From contig DJFO01000302.1 in the NCBI GenBank assembly GCA_002432555.1, forward strand, positions 566 through 7,950: 7,385 nt of DNA. Reading direction: 5' to 3'. This document shows, piece after piece, positions 1 through 6,723 of this stretch. Every line of letters begins with the position of its first letter. Position 1 is the first letter of the stretch. A program made the position numbers and the translations under genes. The notes beneath the pieces are model-generated. The model ran no database searches, was not told the origin of the DNA, and saw nothing but the letters and a program-made list of their open reading frames with translations. Origin of the DNA: Marinagarivorans sp. UBA5870 (GTDB taxonomy: Bacteria; Pseudomonadota; Gammaproteobacteria; Pseudomonadales; Cellvibrionaceae).

Positions 1-1
1 A

Positions 2-1579
2 GGCAAGTTCAACTCCAACATCCACCTCGCCCAGATCGACGCCGCCATAGTGATCCGCAACGCGGTGTCGGCGGAGTTTGCCGAGAGCTTGCTTGCACAA
101 CAGAAGCCGGTCGTCGCCATCGCTTACGATTATTTCCCGCTCTCCATCCCGGTGGTGTCGTCGGACAGTCAGGTGGGCATTACTTTGGCCATGGATCACC
201 TGCTCCAGCAGGGGCACAAAAAGATCGCCTTTGTCGGCGACTTGAGCCAATACGACCTGCGCAAACGGTACGAATATTATTGCGAGGCACACGACCAGTT
301 TCACCTGGCGCTGCGGGAAGACTACTTGTTCACAGTGCCCGATACGCTCTTTGCCGGCGGCCGACTCGCCGCCCAAAAATTCCTCGCCGACGCCTGCGAC
401 GCGACGGCTATCATCTTTGGCGCAGGGTTGACCGGCATGGGTTTTATCGACTATCTGCGGGAGAGTCATCAGACCATGGCCGACAGCCTCGCCATGGTAT
501 GTTTCGACGCCCTGTCGGTGATCCCGGTCTTCACACCGCGCCTGGCCAGCATCGACCAGAACCTGCACTTGATCGCCTACCGCTGCATCAACGGGGTGGA
601 AAACCTGCTGGCGGGACGGGAATGGCCGGCGCACACGGCGATTCAACCCAAACTGACCCGAGTGAGCGACGAACCGGCCGATCGTTTTGATCCGTTTATG
701 GCGACCTGTCCGGATCTGCCCGAATTCCACAACCCCAACTATCTCAAATCGCTCATTGGCAATCTCTACGACTGGCCGCGGGAAATTGCCGAAAGCCAGC
801 TCGACCAGATTATGAGCATCGCGCCCCTCTTTGCCCGTTTTATGCGAGCGGCATTTTTGTCGCGCCATTTTATCGATAACAATCAAAACAACTGGCTCAA
901 GCACATCAAATCGTTTCTGCCTGAGAAGGTCATAAAAATGGACCTCGGCGACAGCTCCAGCCTCTGCAAAGCCGAAAAATTTCCGCCGGAATCACTGCAA
1001 ACGCTGCTGCAAAACCGCTACGACCTGTGCGTTCACCTGCCGGTCCAGGTCGGTGGCAAGATTTGGGGATTTTTGAGTATCGCGGGGAATTCGGTAACCC
1101 AGACGCCCGCGAGCAGCTTCCTCGCCTTTGGCGGTTACGTGGAGTCGCTGGTGCATATCTTCGAGCAGGATCTGGAAATCAAGACGTTGTTACAGAAGCT
1201 CGCCGGTAAAAACAACCAGAGTCACTCTGGGGCGGAGCTACAAGCCGATCGCGAAGCGGGCATCGTTTGGAATCTGGACTCGGGCAACGCCCAGTGGTCG
1301 GAGCGGGCGCTGCTGAAACTCGGCTTTAGCTCACCGGTGGAACTCGCCATTTACAGCAGCATGGACCTCACCGATCGCATCCAAAAGGATAATTTGGAAG
1401 CGGTACGGCAATGCGTGACTCAGTGCAAATCGGACAAAGCCCCGTTTCAGGTTGTGGTGAAATACAAGATGAAAAATGGCCATTTTCGGGAGGCCGTACT
1501 CGCCGGCGAGCCACTGACCGATGGCGAACAGCGATTGACGGGAATTCAGTTTTTCTTGGGAGTTGCCGATGAGAATTGA
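2..1579 (+). CDS. Partial sensor protein: LacI/PBP1-type ligand-binding domain + GAF-like + PAS_3-like domain
   Basis: The reading frame is open from the first complete codon, so the 5' end lies outside the window. The GTG at 50 is an internal Val and not a start, because the residues before it (GKFNSNIHLAQIDAAI) continue the same fold. The visible part is 525 residues. Residues 1 to about 220 resemble the C-terminal sugar-binding domain of LacI/PurR regulators (Peripla_BP_3): 'PVVAIAYDY', 'SSDSQVGITLAMDHLLQQGHKKIAFVGD' split over residues 53-80, and later 'MVCFDA' and 'RLASIDQN'. About 305-400 is GAF-like (VGGKIWGFLSIAG, then a long helix). About 415-525 is PAS_3-like (GIVWNLDSGNAQWSERALLKLGF, the DLTDRIQKDN segment, then KMKNGHFREAVLAG). 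No HTH is visible and no GGDEF, EAL, kinase or other output domain follows. I infer an intracellular ligand sensor that signals through a partner, perhaps the next gene. The missing N-terminus could hold an HTH. Confidence 0.85.
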   Translation, partial: GKFNSNIHLAQIDAAIVIRNAVSAEFAESLLAQQKPVVAIAYDYFPLSIPVVSSDSQVGITLAMDHLLQQGHKKIAFVGDLSQYDLRKRYEYYCEAHDQFHLALREDYLFTVPDTLFAGGRLAAQKFLADACDATAIIFGAGLTGMGFIDYLRESHQTMADSLAMVCFDALSVIPVFTPRLASIDQNLHLIAYRCINGVENLLAGREWPAHTAIQPKLTRVSDEPADRFDPFMATCPDLPEFHNPNYLKSLIGNLYDWPREIAESQLDQIMSIAPLFARFMRAAFLSRHFIDNNQNNWLKHIKSFLPEKVIKMDLGDSSSLCKAEKFPPESLQTLLQNRYDLCVHLPVQVGGKIWGFLSIAGNSVTQTPASSFLAFGGYVESLVHIFEQDLEIKTLLQKLAGKNNQSHSGAELQADREAGIVWNLDSGNAQWSERALLKLGFSSPVELAIYSSMDLTDRIQKDNLEAVRQCVTQCKSDKAPFQVVVKYKMKNGHFREAVLAGEPLTDGEQRLTGIQFFLGVADEN

Positions 1580-1604
1580 GAGGTTACCCAGGTGAGATCG
1601 GCCT

Positions 1605-3575
1605 ATGCCTGATATAGGACCGCAGTTTTCTACCTCCGATGAAGCCCTCTTCGGCATGGTCGTGTTTTTTCTCGTCAATGTCATTATCAACCTGTTCCTG
1701 ATCCGCAAAATTTTTGCAGAGCGCCAGCGCAACCGTCAGCTCACTCGCGAGAGGGCCGATCCGGGCAAGGCCGCGCAGCAGTTTCTCGACGATCAGCTGG
1801 AGCGGACTCGGTCTTACAACCGCAGCCTGAGCGAAACGTTTAAGTTGGAAAAACAGGTGGTTTATCTGCGCGCGGCTTATTTGAAAATCGAAAGCGCCGC
1901 ACTCAATCACAAACTCAACACCACGGCTTACTGGGAATATCTGAACGAACACCTGGTCAAGCTGCTGAAAGCGATCGCGCCGCAGCTAGTGCACAAGGAC
2001 GCGGAAATTAAGGACCTGCAAAGCAAAATCAGCACCCTCAAAGATAAAATTGCGGTAATGCCGGGCAAGAGCAGTGACCCGCGCATTGCCCAAAAGAAAG
2101 AAAAAATCCTCAGCCTGCTGGACGGGTTTGCCCAGCAGCACCTGCACTCCGGCGGGGACAAGGCGCGGCTGAAAAAACAAGTGGAGAAAATCGAACACGC
2201 GGTAAAATTGTTCGAGGACCCGCAGTTGCGCAAAAAATACACGCTGCAGAAGCGGCAGCGGACTTACCTAAAAAATTCCCAGCGACATCTCAACACCCTG
2301 CGCGACAATCATTCCATAAACGAAGCCAATATTCAGTCCTTCCAAGAGTCTTTGAGCCGCTCGACCAATGTGGCGCTCCTGGAGCAGGAGCTCAGCAAAT
2401 TCAGGGGAGAGAACAACAAATTAAACGAGCACGTGGAGCAACTAAAAAAAGAGCTCAAAGAGTTTCAGCAGCGCCTGTCCGCCGAGGATACGCCCACTCC
2501 TTTTGTCGAAGGGGCGGAGAAGAAGGCGGCGGACCGGGACATGATCGACCTGTCCGACGAGATCTTGCAGGCAAACGAACGGGAAATCGATCGCCTGCAC
2601 CATGTAATCGCCAACCAGCGTAAATCCATCCTAGAAATGGAGGAGAGCATTCAACAGCTGGAGGTAATGACAGAGTCCGAATCCTCCGGCCACAAGAGCG
2701 AAATCGACAAGCTGCGCCGCTGCATCCAGGAATCGGAGATCTGCATCGGCATGCTGGAGAAGGAGCTGGAGGAGTTGAAAAATGATTTGCAGAGCCTCCG
2801 CAACAACCGCGAGGAGGCCGGCCTTACACTCGCGGAAACCAGCCAGCTCGCCGAAGAACTCACCGCTATCAAAAGCGAGCTGGAAAAGGCGATGGATCAC
2901 AACCACCGCAACGATGCTCTGGTGGATTTTGTCAAAGAAGCCCTCAATGCGTCGTCCATCGAGGACATTTCCCTACTTATCTACGAAAACATTTCCAGCC
3001 TCAATTATCTGCCGAGCGTGATCCTCAAGGGGCCGGAACGCACAATCGAACTCGCGCCGCAAAACAGCCTGTCAGTACGGGACAAGGTGCTGATCAATAA
3101 CATGCAAATCAACGAGATCAACCCGGGCAGCAGTGGTCAGTTGTCGTTCCGCTTCTTAAATGTGGCCGGTATCGTTCGGCCGCCGGAGGGCGCGGAGCTG
3201 CGGGGCGACGACCAGGTCCACATCCTTGAGATCATGAAGATATCCGACAAGGTGATTCATCACCTAGCCGCCAATCAAAAGATAAAAATGTCCACGAAAC
3301 ATCTGGATACCACCGTGGGCGCGATTAAGCAGACGTCTTACGAGATGGACAAACTGCTGGACGATTACACGAAAAAAACCCGCAAGTTGATCAGCAATAA
3401 TTTCGGCCAACTGCAAGACATGGCCCGCGCCAAAGGGCTGGGCGCCTCGCATATTGCGTCCTACAACACTATTGAGCAGGAAACCTTGCGCCAGCTGGAG
3501 GCGGACAGCACCTTCCGCCTCAAATTGCGCAAGCAGTTTCTCACCCTGCTGAATCAGTTGGAAAACCAGGGATGA
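1605..3575 (+). CDS. Membrane-anchored coiled-coil protein with GAF-like C-terminal region (unrecognised family)
   Basis: I do not recognise this 656-residue protein. It has one predicted membrane segment at residues 15-33 (LFGMVVFFLVNVIINLFLI), followed immediately by RK and many Arg residues, so the positive-inside rule puts the bulk in the cytoplasm. Residues about 50-150, 180-290 and 315-435 are rich in Glu/Lys/Leu heptads typical of coiled coil. Residues about 436-556 (DALVDFVKEALNASSIEDIS...) look like a degenerate GAF-like fold, and 557-656 are again helical. The ATG is supported by GGTGAG at 1591-1596, eight bases upstream, and lies 25 bases after the stop of the sensor gene, so the two are probably co-transcribed. 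There is no catalytic motif. A scaffold or signal-transmitting partner of the upstream sensor is the best inference; a cell-envelope or polar organiser is an alternative. Confidence 0.88.
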   Translation: MPDIGPQFSTSDEALFGMVVFFLVNVIINLFLIRKIFAERQRNRQLTRERADPGKAAQQFLDDQLERTRSYNRSLSETFKLEKQVVYLRAAYLKIESAALNHKLNTTAYWEYLNEHLVKLLKAIAPQLVHKDAEIKDLQSKISTLKDKIAVMPGKSSDPRIAQKKEKILSLLDGFAQQHLHSGGDKARLKKQVEKIEHAVKLFEDPQLRKKYTLQKRQRTYLKNSQRHLNTLRDNHSINEANIQSFQESLSRSTNVALLEQELSKFRGENNKLNEHVEQLKKELKEFQQRLSAEDTPTPFVEGAEKKAADRDMIDLSDEILQANEREIDRLHHVIANQRKSILEMEESIQQLEVMTESESSGHKSEIDKLRRCIQESEICIGMLEKELEELKNDLQSLRNNREEAGLTLAETSQLAEELTAIKSELEKAMDHNHRNDALVDFVKEALNASSIEDISLLIYENISSLNYLPSVILKGPERTIELAPQNSLSVRDKVLINNMQINEINPGSSGQLSFRFLNVAGIVRPPEGAELRGDDQVHILEIMKISDKVIHHLAANQKIKMSTKHLDTTVGAIKQTSYEMDKLLDDYTKKTRKLISNNFGQLQDMARAKGLGASHIASYNTIEQETLRQLEADSTFRLKLRKQFLTLLNQLENQG

Positions 3576-3586
3576 AATCCCAGCAC

Positions 3587-3600
3587 GGAAATTAATTTCC
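3587..3600. promoter_or_regulatory. Perfect 14-bp palindrome, possible operator
   Basis: GGAAATTAATTTCC is a perfect, uninterrupted inverted repeat lying 12 bases after the coiled-coil gene stop and 66 bases before the ATG of the arrest-peptide candidate. No T-run follows it, so it is not an intrinsic terminator. Its form (AT core, GG/CC ends) suits a dimeric DNA-binding regulator, but I cannot assign one. Confidence 0.4.
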
Positions 3601-3604
3601 ACAA

Positions 3605-3623
3605 GCTCTTGACTCTCAAGCGC
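3605..3623. promoter_or_regulatory. Imperfect 19-bp inverted repeat overlapping a -35-like hexamer
   Basis: GCTCTTGA-CTC-TCAAGCGC forms 8-base arms with one mismatch around a 3-base centre. The left arm and centre contain TTGACT (3609-3614), five of six matches to the sigma70 -35 consensus. The best partner -10 is poor (CAAACT, 3631-3636, 16-base spacing, 3/6). A separate -10-like TATCAA lies at 3646-3651 without a good -35. The 90-base gap 3576-3665 probably holds the promoter for the downstream small gene, but the precise promoter is uncertain. Confidence 0.3.
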
Positions 3624-3665
3624 CCTGCCCCAAACTAGCGCCTTCTATCAATTGTCCCTGCGATT

Positions 3666-4061
3666 ATGTTCCGAGCTCGAAACCTGCGCGCCACGCCAGC
3701 CTCAGTCGCCCTGCAACGCGGGACCCTGGTGGCGCTGCTGTTTTGCGCTCTGACCCTTTTTGCCCTGCCGGGCGGTTACAGCCTTGGCTCCGGCGGCGGG
3801 CAGCGCCAATTGCGGGTCGGCGCCGACGCACCCCTATTCGACCCGGACGTCACGCCCAAAAACTCCAAACGCGCCTTTGAACGGCGCTTTCGCGAGTGCA
3901 GCGATTTCGACGGACCTCAGCCCCTCGCCGGTCCGCCGTCCGCCGCTTTAGCAGTCCAGTTACCGGCCCTCCAGCCCAGGCCCTTCAAGGTCCTCATTGC
4001 TCCGCTGCGCCACCCCACCGCAACCGAACCCTACACGGCACGCGCGCCGCCGCGGTTTTAA
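3666..4061 (+). CDS. Candidate RAPP-type translation-arrest (export-monitoring) leader peptide upstream of secDF
   Basis: This 131-residue ORF starts at ATG (its only Met) and ends in TAA. The N-terminus is basic (R3, R5, R8, R18), followed by a hydrophobic core at residues 21-34 (LVALLFCALTLFAL) and PGGYSLGSGGG, as expected for a signal peptide or signal anchor. The rest is Pro/Arg-rich with no enzymatic motif. The C-terminus ends EPYTARAPPRF, with RAPP at residues 126-129. Known export-monitoring peptides (SecM, VemP, MifM) are secretory proteins of roughly this size that stall ribosomes near their C-terminus and control a downstream Sec or YidC gene. RAPP-containing arrest peptides upstream of secDF have been described (ApdA, ApdP). 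Codons are mostly G/C-ending, like the neighbours. There is no clear Shine-Dalgarno sequence. Stalling is inferred here, not shown; the alternative is an ordinary small secreted protein. Confidence 0.72.
   Translation: MFRARNLRATPASVALQRGTLVALLFCALTLFALPGGYSLGSGGGQRQLRVGADAPLFDPDVTPKNSKRAFERRFRECSDFDGPQPLAGPPSAALAVQLPALQPRPFKVLIAPLRHPTATEPYTARAPPRF
4041..4052 (+). other. RAPP codons: predicted ribosome-arrest site
   Basis: CGC GCG CCG CCG encodes R126-A127-P128-P129, followed by CGG TTT TAA. In RAPP arrest peptides, stalling is described as occurring with RAP on the P-site tRNA and the next Pro-tRNA in the A site. Here that puts CCG 4047-4049 in the P site and CCG 4050-4052 in the A site. 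With an ordinary downstream footprint, the stalled ribosome would reach about 4063 and cover the left arm of the terminator hairpin. Confidence 0.6.
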
Positions 4062-4102
4062 ATACCGCCTTTTTTTTAGCTTTCCTGCCGCCTCGGCGCG
4101 GC
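4043..4102 (+). promoter_or_regulatory. Competing RNA pairings between arrest codons and the secDF leader
   Basis: CGCGCCG (4043-4049, the RAPP codons) is exactly complementary to CGGCGCG (4094-4100), giving a 7-bp GC-only stem that encloses the terminator hairpin. The right part can instead form a local hairpin, GCCGC (4087-4091) with GCGGC (4098-4102), or CCTC (4091-4094) can pair with the GAGG of the secDF ribosome binding site (4109-4112). These are mutually exclusive. A ribosome parked on the RAPP codons would abolish the first. Base pairing is read by eye; energies were not computed. Confidence 0.35.
4052..4077 (+). terminator. Intrinsic terminator overlapping the leader-peptide stop codon
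   Basis: GCGGT (4052-4056) pairs with ACCGC (4064-4068) around a 7-base AU-rich loop, followed by C and eight consecutive T (4070-4077). The stem is short but GC-rich and the T-run is excellent. The left arm lies inside the last Pro/Arg/Phe codons and the loop contains the TAA of the small ORF, while the secDF ATG is only 42 bases past the T-run. No promoter is visible in between, so secDF probably depends on readthrough, making this a likely attenuator and not a simple end of transcript. Confidence 0.7.
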
Positions 4103-4119
4103 CCCAATGAGGATTACCC

Positions 4120-6642
4120 ATGAGTTCACTGTTCATGCGAGCTGTGACCTACGGCGTGTTTATCACGCTCGGCCTGCTTAGTGCCCTGCCCAACGTACTG
4201 CCCGACCATCTCCTGCAGAAACTGCCACCCTGGTACACGTCCAATAAAATGACGCTCGGTCTGGATCTGCGGGGTGGCTCCCACCTGTTGCTGGAAGTCG
4301 ATACACAGAATCTACTGCGCGAGCGCAATCAAGATCTTGCCGATCAGATCGCCACCGCCCTGCGCACCGCCCGGATTTTCCACAACAAGCCGGAAGTGGG
4401 CGCCGACTATATTCGCGTCCAACCACAAAACCCGGCGGATCTCGCGAAAGTCCGCGAGACCGTCGAGCCGTTGGTGGAGGTGCGCGGGCCCCAAGGTACG
4501 CAGTACCGCATCGAAGAGCGCAGCCCGGCGCTGGTGATCACCAGCACCGTTCAGTTTGCCGAAAATTTACGCAGCGACGCCGTCGAGCGCAGCCTCGAGG
4601 TAGTGCGCCGCCGGCTGGACGAAACAGGACTGGTGGAACCGACCATCACTCGCCAAGGCGAAGACGGCGTTCTGGTGCAACTGCCCGGAGTGGACGATCC
4701 CGCTTACATTCGCCAGCTGCTGGGCACCACCGCCAAAATGACTTTTCACCTGGCGGCGGACGGCAGTTCCCGCACCGTCACTCGCGTGGTCACCATGCCC
4801 GGTGAGCAGCCCAACGAGAGCTACCAATTGGAGGAGCGCGTCGCCCTGGAGGGACAGCACATCAGCGACGCCCAGTTGGGTTTTCATCCCGACACCCGCG
4901 AACCGGTGGTCAACTTCAAGCTCGATAACGTGGGTGCCCGTCGTTTCGCCGAGCTGACCAAAGAAAACATCGGCCGACCTTTCGCGATAGTGTTGGACGG
5001 TAAGGTGATCACCGCTCCCGTTATCCGCAGCGCTATCACCGGCGGCAGCGGCGAGATCAGTGGCTCTTTCACCTCAGCGGAGGCTAATGACCTGGCGCTG
5101 CTGCTGCGCGCCGGCGCCCTGCCCGCTCCGCTCAAAGTGATCGAAGAGCGCACGGTAGGCCCCGACCTCGGCAGCGACTCCATCGCCATGGGGGTCAGCA
5201 CCGGTGTCATAGGCGCGGCCTTGGTGTTCGTGTTTATGGTGGCAATTTACGGCAGTTGGGGCCTGATCGCGTGCGTCGGCCTGGCGGCCAACATCGGCCT
5301 GGTATTCGGCGTGCTCAGCTTGTTCGGCGCCACCTTAACGCTGCCCGGCATCGCCGGTTTTATTCTGAGTGTCGGCATGGCGGTGGACGCGAACATCTTG
5401 ATCAACGAGCGTATTCGCGAGGAAACCCAGAACGGTCTAAACGCGCCGGGCGCCATGGACGCCGGTTTCAAGCGCGCCTACAGCACAATTATCGACTCCA
5501 ACGTGACCTCCCTGATCGCCATCAGCCTGCTGTTCATGTTCGGCAGCGGCCCGGTGCGCGGCTTCGCCGTGACCACCGCCGCGGGTCTCATCATCTCCAT
5601 GTTCACCGCCATTTCGGTCACTCGCGTATTGATGGAGTACCGGGTGCGCCGCATGGGCAATCGCCCGCTGCACATTTCGGGCGTTAAGGCGCTGAACCGC
5701 ATTAGCAGCCGCACCATCAATTTCATGCGCGGGCGCATCGCCGGTCCGATCGTTTCGGCGGTCCTGTCGGTGGCTTCGGTGATTTTGTTCTTCACCCCCG
5801 GCCTCGAATACGGCATCGACTTCAGCGGCGGCAGCGTGATTGAGGTGCAGGCACCCAACACATCTGTGCAGCAGCTGCGCGACGGTCTGCAGGACAAATT
5901 CTCCAACGCCGCTATCCAAGAGTTTGGTGAAGAGGGCAGCTTTCTAATCCGCTTGCCGGGAGAAACGGCAGAGCAGGTGGCGAGCGGTGAATCCATTGCC
6001 GGACTCAAAAGCGCTGTCCAGGCCGTGAGCCCCCAAGCGCAGTTCCCCCGAGTGGAAGTGGTCGGGCCGAAGGTGAGCGGCAACTTCAGCGACGCCACCG
6101 TGATTGCGATTCTGCTCGCGGGCGCCGGCATGCTGGTGTATCTGTGGATCCGCTTCGAGTCCCATTTCGCGGTCGCCGCGACTCTAACCCTCGCGCTCGA
6201 CCTGACCAAAACCATCGGGTTTTTCGTCCTCGCCGGACTCGAGTTCAACCTCACGGCCGTGGCGGCCTTGCTCGCCCTCATAGGTTATTCGGTCAATGAC
6301 AAGGTGGTGGTGTTCGATCGTATGCGGGAGTTCCTGCGCCAGACGCCGGATATGCCTCTGCAACAGCTCTTGAACGAAAGTATCACCTCCACCCTGACGC
6401 GCACCGTGTTCACCTCCGTGACCACTTTCCTCGCCCTTTTGCCTATGGCGATTGCCGGCGGCGATGCCGTGGCGAGTTTTGCGCTGCCCATGCTGTTCGG
6501 CATAGTGGTGGGAACCAGTTCTTCTATCTTCATCGCGGCCCCCATAGTGTTGATGCTGGGAGAGAGACGCCTGCGCAAAGGTCTCACTCAGTTGCGGCCG
6601 GATGCTGAACAGCTGCGCAAAGAGCTGGAAGAACTGCCGTAA
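4120..6642 (+). CDS. secDF: Fused SecD-SecF protein translocase subunit (SecDF)
   Basis: SecDF is the RND-like, ion-gradient-driven accessory of the SecYEG channel that pulls exported proteins across the inner membrane. Here both halves are one 840-residue chain. SecD half: TM1 at about 7-26, LGLDLRGG at 46-53, a large periplasmic P1 region, IGRPFAIVLDGKVITAPVI at 284-302, then five membrane segments at about 354-505 including MAVDANILINERIREE with D423 (the conserved TM4 Asp). SecF half, from about 535: EYGIDFSGGS (563-572, Ser where GIDFTGG is usual), a smaller periplasmic domain, then five segments at about 657-813 with GYSVNDKVVVFDR (D727) and LTRTVFTS (R761), the positions of the proton-relay Asp and Arg. 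Nothing essential appears missing. TGAGGA (4108-4113) is a good ribosome binding site 6 bases before ATG. There is no yajC next to it, so this may be a second SecDF copy beside a separate secD/secF pair. Confidence 0.96.
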   Translation: MSSLFMRAVTYGVFITLGLLSALPNVLPDHLLQKLPPWYTSNKMTLGLDLRGGSHLLLEVDTQNLLRERNQDLADQIATALRTARIFHNKPEVGADYIRVQPQNPADLAKVRETVEPLVEVRGPQGTQYRIEERSPALVITSTVQFAENLRSDAVERSLEVVRRRLDETGLVEPTITRQGEDGVLVQLPGVDDPAYIRQLLGTTAKMTFHLAADGSSRTVTRVVTMPGEQPNESYQLEERVALEGQHISDAQLGFHPDTREPVVNFKLDNVGARRFAELTKENIGRPFAIVLDGKVITAPVIRSAITGGSGEISGSFTSAEANDLALLLRAGALPAPLKVIEERTVGPDLGSDSIAMGVSTGVIGAALVFVFMVAIYGSWGLIACVGLAANIGLVFGVLSLFGATLTLPGIAGFILSVGMAVDANILINERIREETQNGLNAPGAMDAGFKRAYSTIIDSNVTSLIAISLLFMFGSGPVRGFAVTTAAGLIISMFTAISVTRVLMEYRVRRMGNRPLHISGVKALNRISSRTINFMRGRIAGPIVSAVLSVASVILFFTPGLEYGIDFSGGSVIEVQAPNTSVQQLRDGLQDKFSNAAIQEFGEEGSFLIRLPGETAEQVASGESIAGLKSAVQAVSPQAQFPRVEVVGPKVSGNFSDATVIAILLAGAGMLVYLWIRFESHFAVAATLTLALDLTKTIGFFVLAGLEFNLTAVAALLALIGYSVNDKVVVFDRMREFLRQTPDMPLQQLLNESITSTLTRTVFTSVTTFLALLPMAIAGGDAVASFALPMLFGIVVGTSSSIFIAAPIVLMLGERRLRKGLTQLRPDAEQLRKELEELP

Positions 6643-6647
6643 ACCAG

Positions 6648-6683
6648 ACAACGCGGGCGGGATGCGGGTCCCCCCGCGGTTGT
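6648..6683 (+). other. GC-rich intergenic hairpin between secDF and terC
   Basis: ACAACGCGGG (6648-6657) pairs with CCCGC-G-GTTGT (6673-6683, one bulged G), and GGG (6659-6661) can extend the stem with CCC (6670-6672). No T-run follows; the sequence continues TCAATCC and A-rich tracts. It may therefore serve as an mRNA stability or processing element or a pause site, and I do not call it an intrinsic terminator. Confidence 0.45.
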
Positions 6684-6723
6684 TCAATCCAAAAAAGCTG
6701 TAAAAAAAATTAGGAGAAACAAC

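Noticed and set aside
280..690. 136-residue + strand ORF inside the sensor gene
   Set aside because: It is an out-of-frame shadow, Arg/Gly/Pro-rich with no motif, and is contained entirely within a well-supported coding region.
50..1579. GTG at 50 as the true start of the first gene
   Set aside because: The frame is open to the window edge, the residues before it fit the same binding-domain fold, and no ribosome binding site is present.
3896..4123. 75-residue + strand ORF in another frame whose TGA overlaps the secDF ATG (ATGA)
   Set aside because: It runs through the leader ORF and the terminator, its composition (Arg/Pro/Ser/Ala-rich) is that of a shifted frame, and it has no ribosome binding site. 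The ATGA overlap is probably chance, although translational coupling cannot be fully excluded.
5478..6281. 267-residue minus-strand ORF
   Set aside because: It lies antisense inside the secDF coding region, in which SecD/SecF motifs are clear throughout. Its own translation has no recognisable domain and is typical of GC-rich antisense frames.
6648..6683. Hairpin after secDF as an intrinsic terminator
   Set aside because: Neither strand has a T-run directly after the stem; the downstream tracts are A-rich on the + strand.
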